62,345 nt of DNA from an uncultured Clostridia bacterium (GTDB lineage: Bacteria; Bacillota; Clostridia; Oscillospirales; Oscillospiraceae), in assembly GCA_945948535.1 (NCBI GenBank), contig CAMFBN010000010.1, positions 1 to 62,345 on the forward strand, given 5' to 3'. Each line of letters opens with the position of its first letter. The stretch's first letter is position 1. Made by a program: the position numbers and the translations under genes. The notes under the pieces were generated by a model that saw only the letters and a program-made list of their open reading frames with translations, was not told the DNA's origin and did not search any database. Shown piece by piece: positions 41,012 through 51,079 of this stretch.

Positions 41012-43567
41012 TTAGCAGGTCGCTCCGCCCTTGACGGTCTTCTTGAGCACCGCTTCCTTGTCGATGGTGCTGCTCAGCAGCTTCTCGTTGACGTAGTCAA
41101 AGCCCAGCCGGGTCACGGTGTCGGCGAACCGCTCGCCGGAGATGCCCTCGTCCCGGAACAGGAGGATGGCCTTCTCAATCACGTCCATGACCTCTTCCTC
41201 AGAGGTAAACAGCTTGGTCAGTGCCTTGCCGTGGGCAACCTTCTTGCCCCAGCGGCCGCCGATGAGAATCTTGTAGCCCTCCTGATACTCCTCCAGTGCG
41301 CCGAAGGGGCATCTGCCCTTGCAGCGGCCGCAGTTGTTGCAGGCGTTGGGATCGATGTGAATCTTGCCGTCCTCCATTTTTGCGGTCTTGATGGGGCAGT
41401 GCTTCTCCACCTGACAGACCTTGCAGCCCCGGCACTTGGCGTAGTCCACCATGGGCACCCGCTGGCCCACGATGCCCAGATCGTTCAGGTCCGGCTTGAC
41501 GCAGTTGTTGGGGCAGCCGCCCACGGCAATCTTGAACTTGTGGGGCAGGGTCACGCCGTGGTAGCCAATGTAGAACTTCTCGTGAATCTTCTCGCTCAGG
41601 CCGTAGGTGTCGATCAGGCCGTACTGGCAGGTGGTGCCCTTGCAGGAGACCACGGGACGCACCAGGCTGCCGGTGCCGCCGGTCATCAGGCCGTGCTCGC
41701 CCACGAAGTCAATCAGCGGCTGGATGTTCTCGTGCTTGACGCCCTGAATTTCCAGCGTCAGACGGGTGGTCATGGTCACCTCGCCGGAGCCGAACTTCTC
41801 GGCGGCTTCCGCAATGATCCGGTGCTCCTCGGACGTGATCTTGCCGTTGCGGGTGATGATACGGACGTTGAACACATCGGGATAGCGCTTATCCTGCAGG
41901 CAGCCCAGTGCCTTCACCCGCTTGATCTCCTCGGGAGGCAGCTTGCCCTCAAAGGTGACCTTCACGTTGTTCACGAACAGGCCGCCCTCCAGCGCCCGGG
42001 TATTGGTATAGCCGTAGGCCTTCAGCCGGTTCTGGAGGAAGTAGCCCCGCTTGCCCTTGGCGCAGACCAGCAGCAGCTTATCCTCCTTGTCAAGGCCCTC
42101 GATGGGGCCGGTGACCTTGGCGAGGTCCACCCACTTGGCCCCGGGGATAGCGGGGGCGGGGCTGACATCAATGACCTTGTAGCCGCGAGCCTTGCCTGCA
42201 AGGTACTCGGCGGGGGTCATGGACTCATATGCCCCGGACATTTTGTTTTCCAGAATGTAGCAGGCCTGCACAAAGGGATGGATGGCAGTGGAGAAGGGGG
42301 GCGCGTAGGCGTAGTCCAGAGTATCGAAGTCCTCGATTTTCGCGCCCATGGCGATGCCGGTAACGGCAATGTCCACCATTTTATCAACACTGCCACCGCC
42401 CAGCACCTGAATGCCCAGCAGCTTGTGGCTTTCCTTGTCGGCGATCAGCTTGGTCATGAAGGTGGAAGCGTCGGGATAGTAGTGGGCCTTGTCGTCGGTG
42501 ACGCAGGTCACGGTGATGGCGTCGAAGCCAGCGGCCTTGGCCTGCTCCTCGGTGAGGCCCGTGCGGCCCGCGTTCAGGCCTTCCGCCAGCTTGACCACGC
42601 CGGTGCCCAGGCAGCCACCGTAGGGGGCGTCCACGCCGGTGAGGTTCTTTGCCAGCAGCCGGCCGGTGATGTTGGCGGTGGAGCCCATGGCGGACCACTG
42701 ACCCTTGCCGGTAATGCGGTTGTAGACCATGGCGCAGTCGCCCACGGCGTAGATGTCGTTCAGGTTGGTTTTCTGGTACTTGTCCACCACGATGGTGCCC
42801 TTGAACATTTCGATGCCGGAGTCATTCAGGAAAGCTGTAGCGGGACGGACGCCGATGGCCATGATCACCACGTCGCCCTCGAAGGAGCCTACGCCGGTAC
42901 GGATGCCGGCGGCCTTGTCGGTGCCCAGTACTTCCTCCAGCCCGGCGCCGGTGACGATGCGGATGCCCTTTTTCTGGAGCTGACGGCGGATGTAGTCGGC
43001 AACCTCGGCATCGAACAGGTTGGGCATGACCTGAGAAGCCATATCCACCACGGTGACCTTCAGCCCTTTGGCCAACAGGTTCTCGGCGATTTCCAGACCG
43101 ATGAAGCCCGCGCCCACCACCACGGCGCTGCGGCAGTTGTTGTCATCCACGTAAGCGCGCAGGCCGATGGCGTCGTCGGGGGTGCGCATGGTGAACACGC
43201 CGGGAAGGCGCGTGCCTGCCACGTTGGGAACGAAGGGGACAGCGCCGGTGGCGATGACCAGCTTGTCGTAGCCCACAACCTCGCCGTTTGCGAAGGTCAC
43301 GGTTTTAGCGGAGGCGTCCACGCAAACCGCTTCCATCTCGGTTTTCACTTCCACGCCCGTCAGGCCCATGTACTTTTCGGGGGTGTTGACAATCAGTTCG
43401 TCACGGGTTTCGATTGACCCGCCCACGTAGTAGGGCAGGCCGCAGCCGGCATAGGAAATATCCTTGCCCTTGGTGTAGACGGTGACTTTGGCGCTGCGGT
43501 CCTGACGCATCAGCTTCGCGGCGGTCTTGGTGCCGGCGGCAACGCCGCCGATGACAACAATGTTCAT
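41012..43567 (-). CDS. CoA-disulfide-reductase-like / rhodanese / sulfite-reductase-like / ferredoxin fusion
   Basis: An 851-residue, four-part redox protein. Residues 1 to about 445 are an FAD/NAD(P)H disulfide reductase of the CoADR/NADH-oxidase type (NIVVIGGVAAGTKTAAKL, active Cys42 in SYAGCGLPYY). About 455-545 is a rhodanese domain with Cys502 (LLLVCAKGKRGY). About 555-705 is a nitrite/sulfite-reductase-like half with siroheme/4Fe-4S cysteines (SCKGTTCQYG near 642, GGCPNNCVKP near 687). About 708-760 holds two 4Fe-4S motifs (CRGCKVC...HCP and CNNCGRCKGRCP). The order suggests persulfide or polysulfide reduction with electron delivery to a siroheme centre (inferred). ATG at 43567 has AGGAG 8 nt upstream; the ATG at 43573 is too close. 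Divergent from a LysR gene. Confidence 0.88.
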   Translation of the reverse strand: MNIVVIGGVAAGTKTAAKLMRQDRSAKVTVYTKGKDISYAGCGLPYYVGGSIETRDELIVNTPEKYMGLTGVEVKTEMEAVCVDASAKTVTFANGEVVGYDKLVIATGAVPFVPNVAGTRLPGVFTMRTPDDAIGLRAYVDDNNCRSAVVVGAGFIGLEIAENLLAKGLKVTVVDMASQVMPNLFDAEVADYIRRQLQKKGIRIVTGAGLEEVLGTDKAAGIRTGVGSFEGDVVIMAIGVRPATAFLNDSGIEMFKGTIVVDKYQKTNLNDIYAVGDCAMVYNRITGKGQWSAMGSTANITGRLLAKNLTGVDAPYGGCLGTGVVKLAEGLNAGRTGLTEEQAKAAGFDAITVTCVTDDKAHYYPDASTFMTKLIADKESHKLLGIQVLGGGSVDKMVDIAVTGIAMGAKIEDFDTLDYAYAPPFSTAIHPFVQACYILENKMSGAYESMTPAEYLAGKARGYKVIDVSPAPAIPGAKWVDLAKVTGPIEGLDKEDKLLLVCAKGKRGYFLQNRLKAYGYTNTRALEGGLFVNNVKVTFEGKLPPEEIKRVKALGCLQDKRYPDVFNVRIITRNGKITSEEHRIIAEAAEKFGSGEVTMTTRLTLEIQGVKHENIQPLIDFVGEHGLMTGGTGSLVRPVVSCKGTTCQYGLIDTYGLSEKIHEKFYIGYHGVTLPHKFKIAVGGCPNNCVKPDLNDLGIVGQRVPMVDYAKCRGCKVCQVEKHCPIKTAKMEDGKIHIDPNACNNCGRCKGRCPFGALEEYQEGYKILIGGRWGKKVAHGKALTKLFTSEEEVMDVIEKAILLFRDEGISGERFADTVTRLGFDYVNEKLLSSTIDKEAVLKKTVKGGATC

Positions 43568-43623
43568 GTCCATCGCTCCTTTTTTATCTTTTCCATTCTG
43601 GGTTTCCTTTTATTTACAGCTTG

Positions 43624-43652
43624 ATTGTACCATGGGAATATGATAAAATCAA
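43624..43652 (-). promoter_or_regulatory. Promoter of the sulfur-reductase fusion
   Basis: On the minus strand TTGATT (43647-43652), 17 nt, TACAAT (43624-43629). It abuts the divergent LysR-gene promoter. Confidence 0.55.
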
Positions 43653-43653
43653 C

Positions 43654-43681
43654 TTGTCAATCCTTATGATTTGATTATTAT
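43654..43681 (+). promoter_or_regulatory. Promoter of the LysR-family regulator
   Basis: TTGTCA (43654-43659), a 16-nt spacer and TATTAT (43676-43681). The -35 boxes of the two divergent promoters nearly touch, so one bound regulator could control both. Confidence 0.5.
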
Positions 43682-43700
43682 TTCTTATCAAGGTGATTCC

Positions 43701-44555
43701 ATGCTTGATTATCGAATCAACACCTTTTTAACCCTTTGTGAGTGTATGAATTATCGGAAAACCGCCGAAATTCTCCATATTTCCCAGCCCGCCGTGACCC
43801 AGCAGATCCACTATCTGGAAAATCAGTACGGGCAGAAGCTGTTTGAATACGAAAACCGCCGTCTGGTGAAAACCGAGGCGGCGGCGGTGCTGGAAAAATA
43901 TGCCCGGGCGGCAAAATTACAGGAGAAGGATTTGCGGGAAAAGCTGGAAAACAACCCCATCCACAGCCTGCGCATCGGCGCCACAAAAACCATCGGCGAC
44001 TACTACCTGAAAGGCCACATCCGCCGGTATCTTCAGGGCAGCGATAACGCCCTGACCCTGATTGTTGACAACACGGAAACGCTATTGCGGATGCTGGAAG
44101 AAAATGAACTGGATTTTTCCGTGGTGGAGGGTTTTTTCGACAAGACCCGCTTTGACAATATTCTCCTCCGCCGGGAGCCCTTTGTGGGCATCTGCCGCAG
44201 GAACCACCCCTTCGCCGGGCGGGAGGTCACCATGGATGAATTGCTTCAGGAAACCATCATCCACCGGGAAGACGGCTCCGGCACCCGGGCAATTCTGGAA
44301 CAGGAGCTGCGGGGCTACAACGAATCCTTACAGCGGTTTCAGCGGCGCATATGCATCTCCAGCTTCAATGTGATCCTCGATTTGGTAAAGCAGGGCTTCG
44401 GCGTGTCCTTCGTGTACAACATTCTCGCCGACTCCGACCCGGAACTGGCGAAATTCTCCATCCGGGGAGAAAGCGTTGTCCGGGAATTCAACGTGGTGTA
44501 TCTCAAATACGCGGATATGAACGAGAAAATCAAATTGTTCTTCAAAAAAGCGTAG
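43701..44555 (+). CDS. LysR-family transcriptional regulator
   Basis: A 284-residue regulator with an N-terminal LysR winged helix (FLTLCECMNYRKTAEILHIS, QPAVTQQIHYLENQYGQKLF) and a substrate-binding domain (about residues 82-284). ATG at 43701 follows AAGGTGATTCC. It is divergent from the sulfur-reductase fusion, its probable target, so a sulfur compound may be the effector (inferred). Its TAG stop codon is the first three bases of a TAGGGCAGGGG repeat arm, so repeat DNA appears to have replaced its original end. Confidence 0.9.
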   Translation: MLDYRINTFLTLCECMNYRKTAEILHISQPAVTQQIHYLENQYGQKLFEYENRRLVKTEAAAVLEKYARAAKLQEKDLREKLENNPIHSLRIGATKTIGDYYLKGHIRRYLQGSDNALTLIVDNTETLLRMLEENELDFSVVEGFFDKTRFDNILLRREPFVGICRRNHPFAGREVTMDELLQETIIHREDGSGTRAILEQELRGYNESLQRFQRRICISSFNVILDLVKQGFGVSFVYNILADSDPELAKFSIRGESVVREFNVVYLKYADMNEKIKLFFKKA

Positions 44556-44579
44556 GGCAGGGGTCAAGCCCCTGCCCCG
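44553..44579. repeat. Solo TAGGGC-type hairpin at the LysR stop codon
   Basis: TAGGGCAGGGGTCAAGCCCC TGCCC is a perfect short hairpin related to the TGTAGGGCGG ends. It could also end transcription of both convergent genes. Confidence 0.55.
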
Positions 44580-44586
44580 CAAAGGT

Positions 44587-45084
44587 TCATTTCGTTTTTT
44601 CTTCCTCGGGAATAAAATCCAGCGTGATTTCCTTGAGATTGGTGCGCAGCTGGATGTATTTCACCCCGGCGGAATCCATCATCCGCTTGGAAGCCAGCGT
44701 GGACATGGAGTCGGCGTATTTATCGGACAAATAGTACACTTCCTTCACGCCGCTCTGAATGATGGCCTTGGCGCACTCGTTGCAGGGAAACAGGGCCACG
44801 TACAGCCGGCTGCCCCGCAGGTCCCGCCCGTTGGCGTTGAGCACCGCGTTCAGCTCCGCGTGGACAACGTAAGGGTACTTGGTTTTTTCGCCCTCCCGCT
44901 CCCAGGGGTACTCGTCGTCGGAGCAGCCCTTGGGCATGCCGTTGTAGCCCGTGGAAATGATGATGTTGTCCGGGGAGACGATGCAGGCCCCCACCTGGGT
45001 GTTGGGGTCCTTGCTGCGCTTGGCCGCCAGCATGGCGATGCCCATAAAATATTCGTCCCAGCTGATGTAATCTGAGCGTTTCAT
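44587..45084 (-). CDS. Deoxycytidylate (dCMP) deaminase
   Basis: A 165-residue zinc deaminase (ComE operon protein 2/dCMP deaminase family). It has HAE at VVHAELNAV and the second zinc motif PCNEC, plus substrate motifs SKDPNTQVGA and GYNGMPKG. It converts dCMP to dUMP, the precursor for thymidylate. ATG at 45084 (MKRSDYISW) has GGGAGG 7 nt upstream. It is separated from dnaJ by a repeat element and has its own promoter with a striking palindrome. Confidence 0.93.
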   Translation of the reverse strand: MKRSDYISWDEYFMGIAMLAAKRSKDPNTQVGACIVSPDNIIISTGYNGMPKGCSDDEYPWEREGEKTKYPYVVHAELNAVLNANGRDLRGSRLYVALFPCNECAKAIIQSGVKEVYYLSDKYADSMSTLASKRMMDSAGVKYIQLRTNLKEITLDFIPEEEKTK

Positions 45085-45108
45085 GCGGATTCCTCCCGTT
45101 TTTTTCCC

Positions 45109-45154
45109 ATTATACACAAAATGCACACCGGTCACAAGTACCAGTGTGCATTTT
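45109..45154 (-). promoter_or_regulatory. dCMP deaminase promoter flanked by an 11-bp inverted repeat
   Basis: On the minus strand TTGTGA (45132-45137), 17 nt, TATAAT (45109-45114). AAAATGCACAC (45118-45128) and GTGTGCATTTT (45144-45154) form a perfect 11-bp inverted repeat around the -35 box, suggesting a repressor site. Confidence 0.6.
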
Positions 45155-45169
45155 ATATCGCGTTTTTTC

Positions 45170-45319
45170 GTAGGGCGTGGTCATGACCACGCCGACCCGG
45201 TATCGTACTTCCGGTGCCTCCGTCAAATGGTGACCGACAATCCCCATGGCAACGTCTTCCGCTGAATGAACCTTCAGTAAAAGCAGTACATGGTCGGCGG
45301 AGTCATGACTCCGCCCTAC
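45170..45319. repeat. TGTAGGGCGG-type element, long copy between dnaJ and dCMP deaminase
   Basis: Starts GTAGGGCGTGGTCATGACCA and ends GGAGTCATGACTCCGCCCTAC, 150 bp. Each end is itself a hairpin centred on TCATGA. Confidence 0.7.
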
Positions 45320-45334
45320 GAATTTGTACGCCGC

Positions 45335-46483
45335 TCACTCAAAGAAGTTTTTCAGATTGTCAATAAACTTCTTCCGCTTGGGGGATACCTCGATGGTGCC
45401 GTCCAGCTGGCGCAGCAGCTCCTTCTGCTCCCGGGTCAGATGGGTGGGGGTCTCCACCACCACGGTGAAGCGCTCGTTGCCCCGGCGGCGGGAATTGCCC
45501 ACCTCGGGAATGCCCTTGTCCCGGAGGATGAACTCCCGTCCGGTCTGAGTGCCCTCGGGAATCTCATAGTCCACCATGCCGTCCAGCGTTGGTACCTGAA
45601 TCGTCGCGCCCAAGGCCGCCTGGGTGAAGGAAATGGGCACCTCGCAGAGGACGTCCGTGTCCTGACGGGCGAAAATCGGGTGGCGCTTAATGTAGATTTC
45701 CACCAGCAGATCACCGTTGGGGCCGCCGTTGCTGCCCACGCCGCCTTCGCCCCGAACCCGGACGCTCTGCCCGGCGTCCACACCGGCGGGAATCTTCACC
45801 TTCACCCGATTGGTGCGGCGCACCTTGCCCTTGCCCTTACAGGTATTGCAGGGGGTCTTGATGGTCTTGCCCCGGCCGTTGCAGGCAGGACAGGTGGTGG
45901 TGGACTGCATCTGCATTCCCATGAAGTTCTGCACCGAGCGCACCTGACCGGTGCCGTGGCACTGCTGGCAGGTCTCGATGACGCCGTCGGCAGAGCCGGT
46001 GCCCTTACAGTTGGGACAGTTCTCGATTCTGGGGGTGGCGACCTCCTTTTCACAGCCGAAGGCCGCTTCCTCGAAGGTCAGCTCCAGCCGGGCCATGACG
46101 TTCTCGCCCCGGCGGGGGGCACTCTGGGCACTTGCCCGGCTCCGACCGCCGCCGCCGAAGAAATCGCCGAAAATGTCGCCAAGATCAGAAAAATCCCCAA
46201 AACCGCCAAAGCCCGCGCCGCCGTAGCCGCCGCCACCCGCGCCGAAATTGGGGTCCACACCGGCAAAGCCGTACTGGTCATAACGGGCCTTCTTGTCCGG
46301 GTCGGACAGCACCTCGTAGGCTTCGCCCACTTCCTTGAACTTCTCCTCGGCTTCCTTGTCGCCGGGGTTCCGGTCGGGATGGTACTTCATGGCGTTTTTG
46401 CGGTAGGCTTTCTTTATATCATCGGCGCTGGCATCCTTGGGAACCCCCAACACCTCGTAGTAGTCACGTTTGTTTTCTGCCAT
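45335..46483 (-). CDS. dnaJ: Chaperone DnaJ
   Basis: A 382-residue type I DnaJ, the Hsp70 cochaperone that delivers unfolded clients and stimulates the DnaK ATPase. J domain with HPD ([10 protein letters not shown]), then a Gly/Phe-rich segment ([18 protein letters not shown]). The zinc region has four CxxCxGxG-type repeats ([40 protein letters not shown]), followed by the C-terminal substrate domains. ATG at 46483 follows GAGGTGA. Last gene of the heat-shock operon. Confidence 0.97.
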   Translation of the reverse strand: MAENKRDYYEVLGVPKDASADDIKKAYRKNAMKYHPDRNPGDKEAEEKFKEVGEAYEVLSDPDKKARYDQYGFAGVDPNFGAGGGGYGGAGFGGFGDFSDLGDIFGDFFGGGGRSRASAQSAPRRGENVMARLELTFEEAAFGCEKEVATPRIENCPNCKGTGSADGVIETCQQCHGTGQVRSVQNFMGMQMQSTTTCPACNGRGKTIKTPCNTCKGKGKVRRTNRVKVKIPAGVDAGQSVRVRGEGGVGSNGGPNGDLLVEIYIKRHPIFARQDTDVLCEVPISFTQAALGATIQVPTLDGMVDYEIPEGTQTGREFILRDKGIPEVGNSRRRGNERFTVVVETPTHLTREQKELLRQLDGTIEVSPKRKKFIDNLKNFFE

Positions 46484-46509
46484 TATTCTCACCTCAATGA
46501 TTCAAGCAG

Positions 46510-46591
46510 TGTAGGGCGGGGGCTTGCCCCCGCCGCCGACGTTGCACTCTGTTCTGCTTCGCAGACGGCGGGGGCAAGCCCCCGCCCTACA
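46510..46591. repeat. TGTAGGGCGG-type element between dnaK and dnaJ
   Basis: 82 bp, from TGTAGGGCGGGGGCTTGCCC to GGGCAAGCCCCCGCCCTACA. Arms match the copy at 40833 almost exactly, while the centre differs. Confidence 0.8.
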
Positions 46592-46621
46592 GATTGGATG
46601 TCCTGTATCCTTATACGCCAA

Positions 46622-46652
46622 GAAGGGGCGGCGTTTTGCCGCCCCTTGGGCT
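46622..46652 (-). terminator. Hairpin after dnaK
   Basis: On the minus strand AAGGGGCGGC, AAAA, CGCCGCCCCTT then CTTGG. Right after the dnaK stop, so it may partly uncouple dnaJ from upstream genes. Confidence 0.55.
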
Positions 46653-46658
46653 TACACA

Positions 46659-48485
<1,827 letters not shown>

Positions 48486-48514
48486 CTAATATATTGAAAG
48501 ATAAGTTTTTACAA

Positions 48515-48640
48515 AGTTTGAATTAACAATTGAAAATTGACAGTTGACAATTGTGGTATCGCCTCCGGCGATGATTTCAATTCTGTGCACGAAGCGCGCT
48601 CCCTAATTGTCAATTGTTCATTGTCAATTGTCAATTAGTT
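48515..48640. repeat. AATTGTCAATTG-type inverted-repeat element between grpE and dnaK
   Basis: The left arm has AACAATTGAAAATTGACAG and the right arm TTGTTCATTGTCAATTGTC. The arms can pair over more than 30 nt, with an inner hairpin CGCCTCCGGCG. The right end provides the TAA stop of grpE. A short relative lies at 29262-29298. Confidence 0.7.
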
Positions 48641-49168
48641 TGCAACCTGCACCATTGCGAACCTTACAACCTTCTCGCCGATTTTGAAGCCCTTCTGGAA
48701 GACTTGGGCAATGACGTTTTCGCCAAGGCTTTCATCCTCCGTGTGCATCACGGCGTTGTGCAGGCTGGGGTCAAAGCTGTCCCCCGGCTCTCCAAAGATT
48801 TCCACGCCCAGACCGGTCAGAATCTTTACAAGCTCGGTCATGGTCATTTCCACGCCTTTTTTGAAGGCGGCGTCCTCGGTAGGCTGCTTCAGCGCCCGCT
48901 CCAGATTGTCGTAAATGGGAAGGAACTTTGCCACGGTGTCGGCCTTGCCGTTGCCGTAGGCCGCGTCCTTTTCCTTGACAGTGCGCTTGCGGAAGTTGTC
49001 GTATTCCGCGGCAATGCGCAGGCGGGCATCATGCTCTGCGTTATATTTATCCTCCCAGGGATTGGTTTCCGGTGCCGCTTCTTCGGCGGTTTCCTCGGGA
49101 ACCAGCTCCTCCTCGGGGGTGGGGGTTTCTTCTACCGTTTCTTCATTCATCTTCTTTTCTTCTGCCAC
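48635..49168 (-). CDS. grpE: Nucleotide exchange factor GrpE
   Basis: A 177-residue cochaperone that releases ADP from DnaK. It has an acidic N-terminal tail (TPTPEEELVPEETAEEA), a long helix (AAEYDNFRKRTVKEKDAAY) and the beta-domain (FDPSLHNAVM, GENVIAQVFQKGFKI). GTG at 49168 is preferred, with GGAGG 7 nt upstream; an ATG at 49174 is only 1-2 nt from it. Lies between hrcA and dnaK in the canonical order. Confidence 0.93.
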   Translation of the reverse strand: MAEEKKMNEETVEETPTPEEELVPEETAEEAAPETNPWEDKYNAEHDARLRIAAEYDNFRKRTVKEKDAAYGNGKADTVAKFLPIYDNLERALKQPTEDAAFKKGVEMTMTELVKILTGLGVEIFGEPGDSFDPSLHNAVMHTEDESLGENVIAQVFQKGFKIGEKVVRFAMVQVAN

Positions 49169-49208
49169 GTTCATTCCTCCATATTTCATACACCGCATGG
49201 GTGTTCAT

Positions 49209-50282
49209 CTACTCTTTATGTTCCTCCGGCTCCGCGCTTTCCGGCAGCTGGGGCTGCTCGGGCTTGGCGAACAGCTTCGACAGGCTCTCGGCAAAGTAGC
49301 TCAGGCGGGCGGTTACTTTCGCGTAATCCATTCTTGTGGGGCCGACCACGCCGATCATGCCCTGCATTCCGTCGCCGATGTCGAATTTCGTCATGACCAC
49401 GGAGGTGTCCTTCAGCTCCTCGGAAACATTCTCCGGCCCCACGATGACCTTGGTGCCGTTGGTGTTCTCCATGACGGCGGGAAGGTTGCTCAGCGCCTCC
49501 TCATCGATGGAAGCCATGACCCGCTGGGCTTTGTCCACGTCCCGGTACTCCGGCAGGCCCAGAAGCCGGGACTGTCCGAACACCGCCACATTGGTGGATT
49601 CGCTCTGCCGCAGGGTTTCCTGAACGAAGTCCAGAATCACCGGCACCAGCGACGCGGCGTTTCCAGCCGACCGCATGACCTTCTCCATCTGCTCCGGTGT
49701 GATGTGCTCCGGCGGGATATCCGTCATGGAAGCGTTGAGCACGGCGCTCAGCAGCTTCAGGTCACTTTCGTTTGCTGCCAGCGGCAGCTTGATCAGCTTG
49801 TTGACCACCTGCTCATTGGAGAGCATCAGCACGGCAATAACGCTGCTTTTGGCTGCCAGAATCAGGTCGTACCGCTTGACGGTCAGGCTGCCGCAACGGG
49901 AGGCGGCGGAGATTGCCGGAAGGTCCGTGGCCTGAGATACAAGCCTTGCCACCTTCTCCACCATTTTGTCCACACGCTGCATTTTTTCTTCAATGGCGTT
50001 GTTGATGGATTTGGTTTCGTCGATACTCAGGCGGTAGTCCATCATCAGTTCATCCACATACAGCCGGTAGCCTGCGGCGGAGGGAATCCGTCCGGCGCTG
50101 GTATGGGGCTGCTCCAGATAACCCATGGTGGTCAGCTCCGCCATTTCGTTGCGGATGGTTGCGGAGGAGTACTTCATGTCGGGAAGCTCGGTGACGGCCT
50201 TGGAGCCCACCGGCTCGGCGGTGCGGATATAAAGGTCAACCACACTGCGCAGAACCTTCTTTTTCCGTTCACTCAGTTCCAC
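49209..50282 (-). CDS. hrcA: Heat-inducible transcription repressor HrcA
   Basis: A 357-residue repressor of chaperone genes. N-terminal winged helix (ERKKKVLRSVVDLYIRTAEP, SSATIRNEMAELTTMGYLEQ, PHTSAGRIPS), then a GAF-like and a dimerisation region. GTG at 50282 (MELSERKKKVL) has AGGAGG 7 nt upstream. It binds the CIRCE site lying directly ahead of it and thereby represses its own operon. Confidence 0.96.
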   Translation of the reverse strand: MELSERKKKVLRSVVDLYIRTAEPVGSKAVTELPDMKYSSATIRNEMAELTTMGYLEQPHTSAGRIPSAAGYRLYVDELMMDYRLSIDETKSINNAIEEKMQRVDKMVEKVARLVSQATDLPAISAASRCGSLTVKRYDLILAAKSSVIAVLMLSNEQVVNKLIKLPLAANESDLKLLSAVLNASMTDIPPEHITPEQMEKVMRSAGNAASLVPVILDFVQETLRQSESTNVAVFGQSRLLGLPEYRDVDKAQRVMASIDEEALSNLPAVMENTNGTKVIVGPENVSEELKDTSVVMTKFDIGDGMQGMIGVVGPTRMDYAKVTARLSYFAESLSKLFAKPEQPQLPESAEPEEHKE

Positions 50283-50299
50283 ATTTACGCCTCCTCTCA

Positions 50300-50326
50300 T
50301 TAGCACTCACTCTCTCTGAGTGCTAA
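50300..50326. promoter_or_regulatory. CIRCE operator
   Basis: TTAGCACTC-N9-GAGTGCTAA, an exact match to the CIRCE consensus, placed between the promoter and the hrcA start. Confidence 0.97.
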
Positions 50327-50330
50327 GCAC

Positions 50331-50359
50331 ACTATACCAGAGAGTGCCAAAAAAGTCAA
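50331..50359 (-). promoter_or_regulatory. Sigma-A promoter of hrcA-grpE-dnaK-dnaJ
   Basis: On the minus strand TTGACT (50354-50359), 17 nt, TATAGT (50331-50336), directly upstream of CIRCE. Confidence 0.8.
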
Positions 50360-50393
50360 TGGGTTGATTTTGAATTATCTTTGAACTTTTGCG

Positions 50394-50468
50394 GCGGCCA
50401 GCGGCCGCAGGCAATGCGTGCGCAAGTCTTGTATAATCGAAAGGCCATTGGGTACCGCTCGGTATCGT
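50394..50468. repeat. Dispersed CAATGCGTGC...GCTCGGTATCGT repeat
   Basis: A GC palindrome (GCGGCGGCCAGCGGCCGC), then GGCAATGCGTGC, a spacer, CCATTGGGTAC and CGCTCGGTATCGT. Same order as at 2354-2538. Confidence 0.65.
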
Positions 50469-50477
50469 CACCCATAT

Positions 50478-50596
50478 GTCATTGCGAGGGAGCGCAGCGA
50501 CCGTGGCAATCCGTTTTCCCCTGCCGACGATGATATTCCTCACGTTACCGAAGGAGGACGGATTGCCACGTCGGGCTTTGCCCTCCTCGCAATGAC
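50478..50596. repeat. GTCATTGCGAGG-type inverted-repeat element
   Basis: 119 bp bounded by GTCATTGCGAGG and CCTCGCAATGAC, with inner sequences that also pair (TGGCAATCCG / CGGATTGCCA). Non-coding; a common type of miniature element. Together with its neighbours it fills the 50360-50670 gap. Confidence 0.75.
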
Positions 50597-50671
50597 AGAG
50601 AAATCACGGTGCAATACCATATATAATATAACTCCACTCTCCACTCTTCACTCCGAAAACTAAAAAAATGC

Positions 50672-50700
50672 TTGACTTTTTTCAAAAAATACACTAAAAT
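50672..50700 (+). promoter_or_regulatory. Sigma-A promoter of rpsF-ssb-rpsR
   Basis: TTGACT (50672-50677), 17 nt, TAAAAT (50695-50700). Confidence 0.75.
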
Positions 50701-50778
50701 AGTCCGGTCTGCGAATGCGGACAATCCTTGCTCCCGGCGCGACCGGGGGCCAAAAGTCCAAAAGGAGGTGCAATCAAC
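50701..50778 (+). promoter_or_regulatory. rpsF operon leader with two hairpins (possible S6:S18 autoregulatory site)
   Basis: GTCCGGTCTGCG...CGGAC and GCTCCCGG...CCGGGGGC can each form a stem before the AAAGGAGGTG site. Known S6:S18 leader RNAs have a hairpin with a CCG element; the first stem here contains CCG, but I could not confirm the full motif. Confidence 0.35.
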
Positions 50779-51075
50779 ATGGCTAAGATCACCGGTAAGT
50801 ATGAGGTGCTCTACATCGTGAACCCCACCCTGGGTGAGGAGAGCATCGCAGCACTTGTGGAAAAGTTCAAGGCAATGGTGGAGGCGGAGGGTACTCTGCT
50901 CAGCGTTGACGAGTGGGGCAAGCGTCGGCTGGCCTACGAAATCAACGACCTGAACGAGGGCTACTACGTTCTGATGAGCTTTGAGTCCAAGCCCGAGTTC
51001 CCCGCGGAGCTGGAGCGTGTGATGAAGATCACCGAAGGCGTTATGCGCTGCCTGACCACCGCAGTGGAGGCGTAA
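50779..51075 (+). CDS. rpsF: 30S ribosomal protein S6
   Basis: A 98-residue S6 (YEVLYIVNPTLGEESIAALV, WGKRRLAYEINDLNEGYYVL), which binds 16S rRNA with S18. ATG at 50779 has AAAGGAGGTG upstream. First gene of the conserved rpsF-ssb-rpsR operon. Confidence 0.97.
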   Translation: MAKITGKYEVLYIVNPTLGEESIAALVEKFKAMVEAEGTLLSVDEWGKRRLAYEINDLNEGYYVLMSFESKPEFPAELERVMKITEGVMRCLTTAVEA

Positions 51076-51079
51076 ATCC

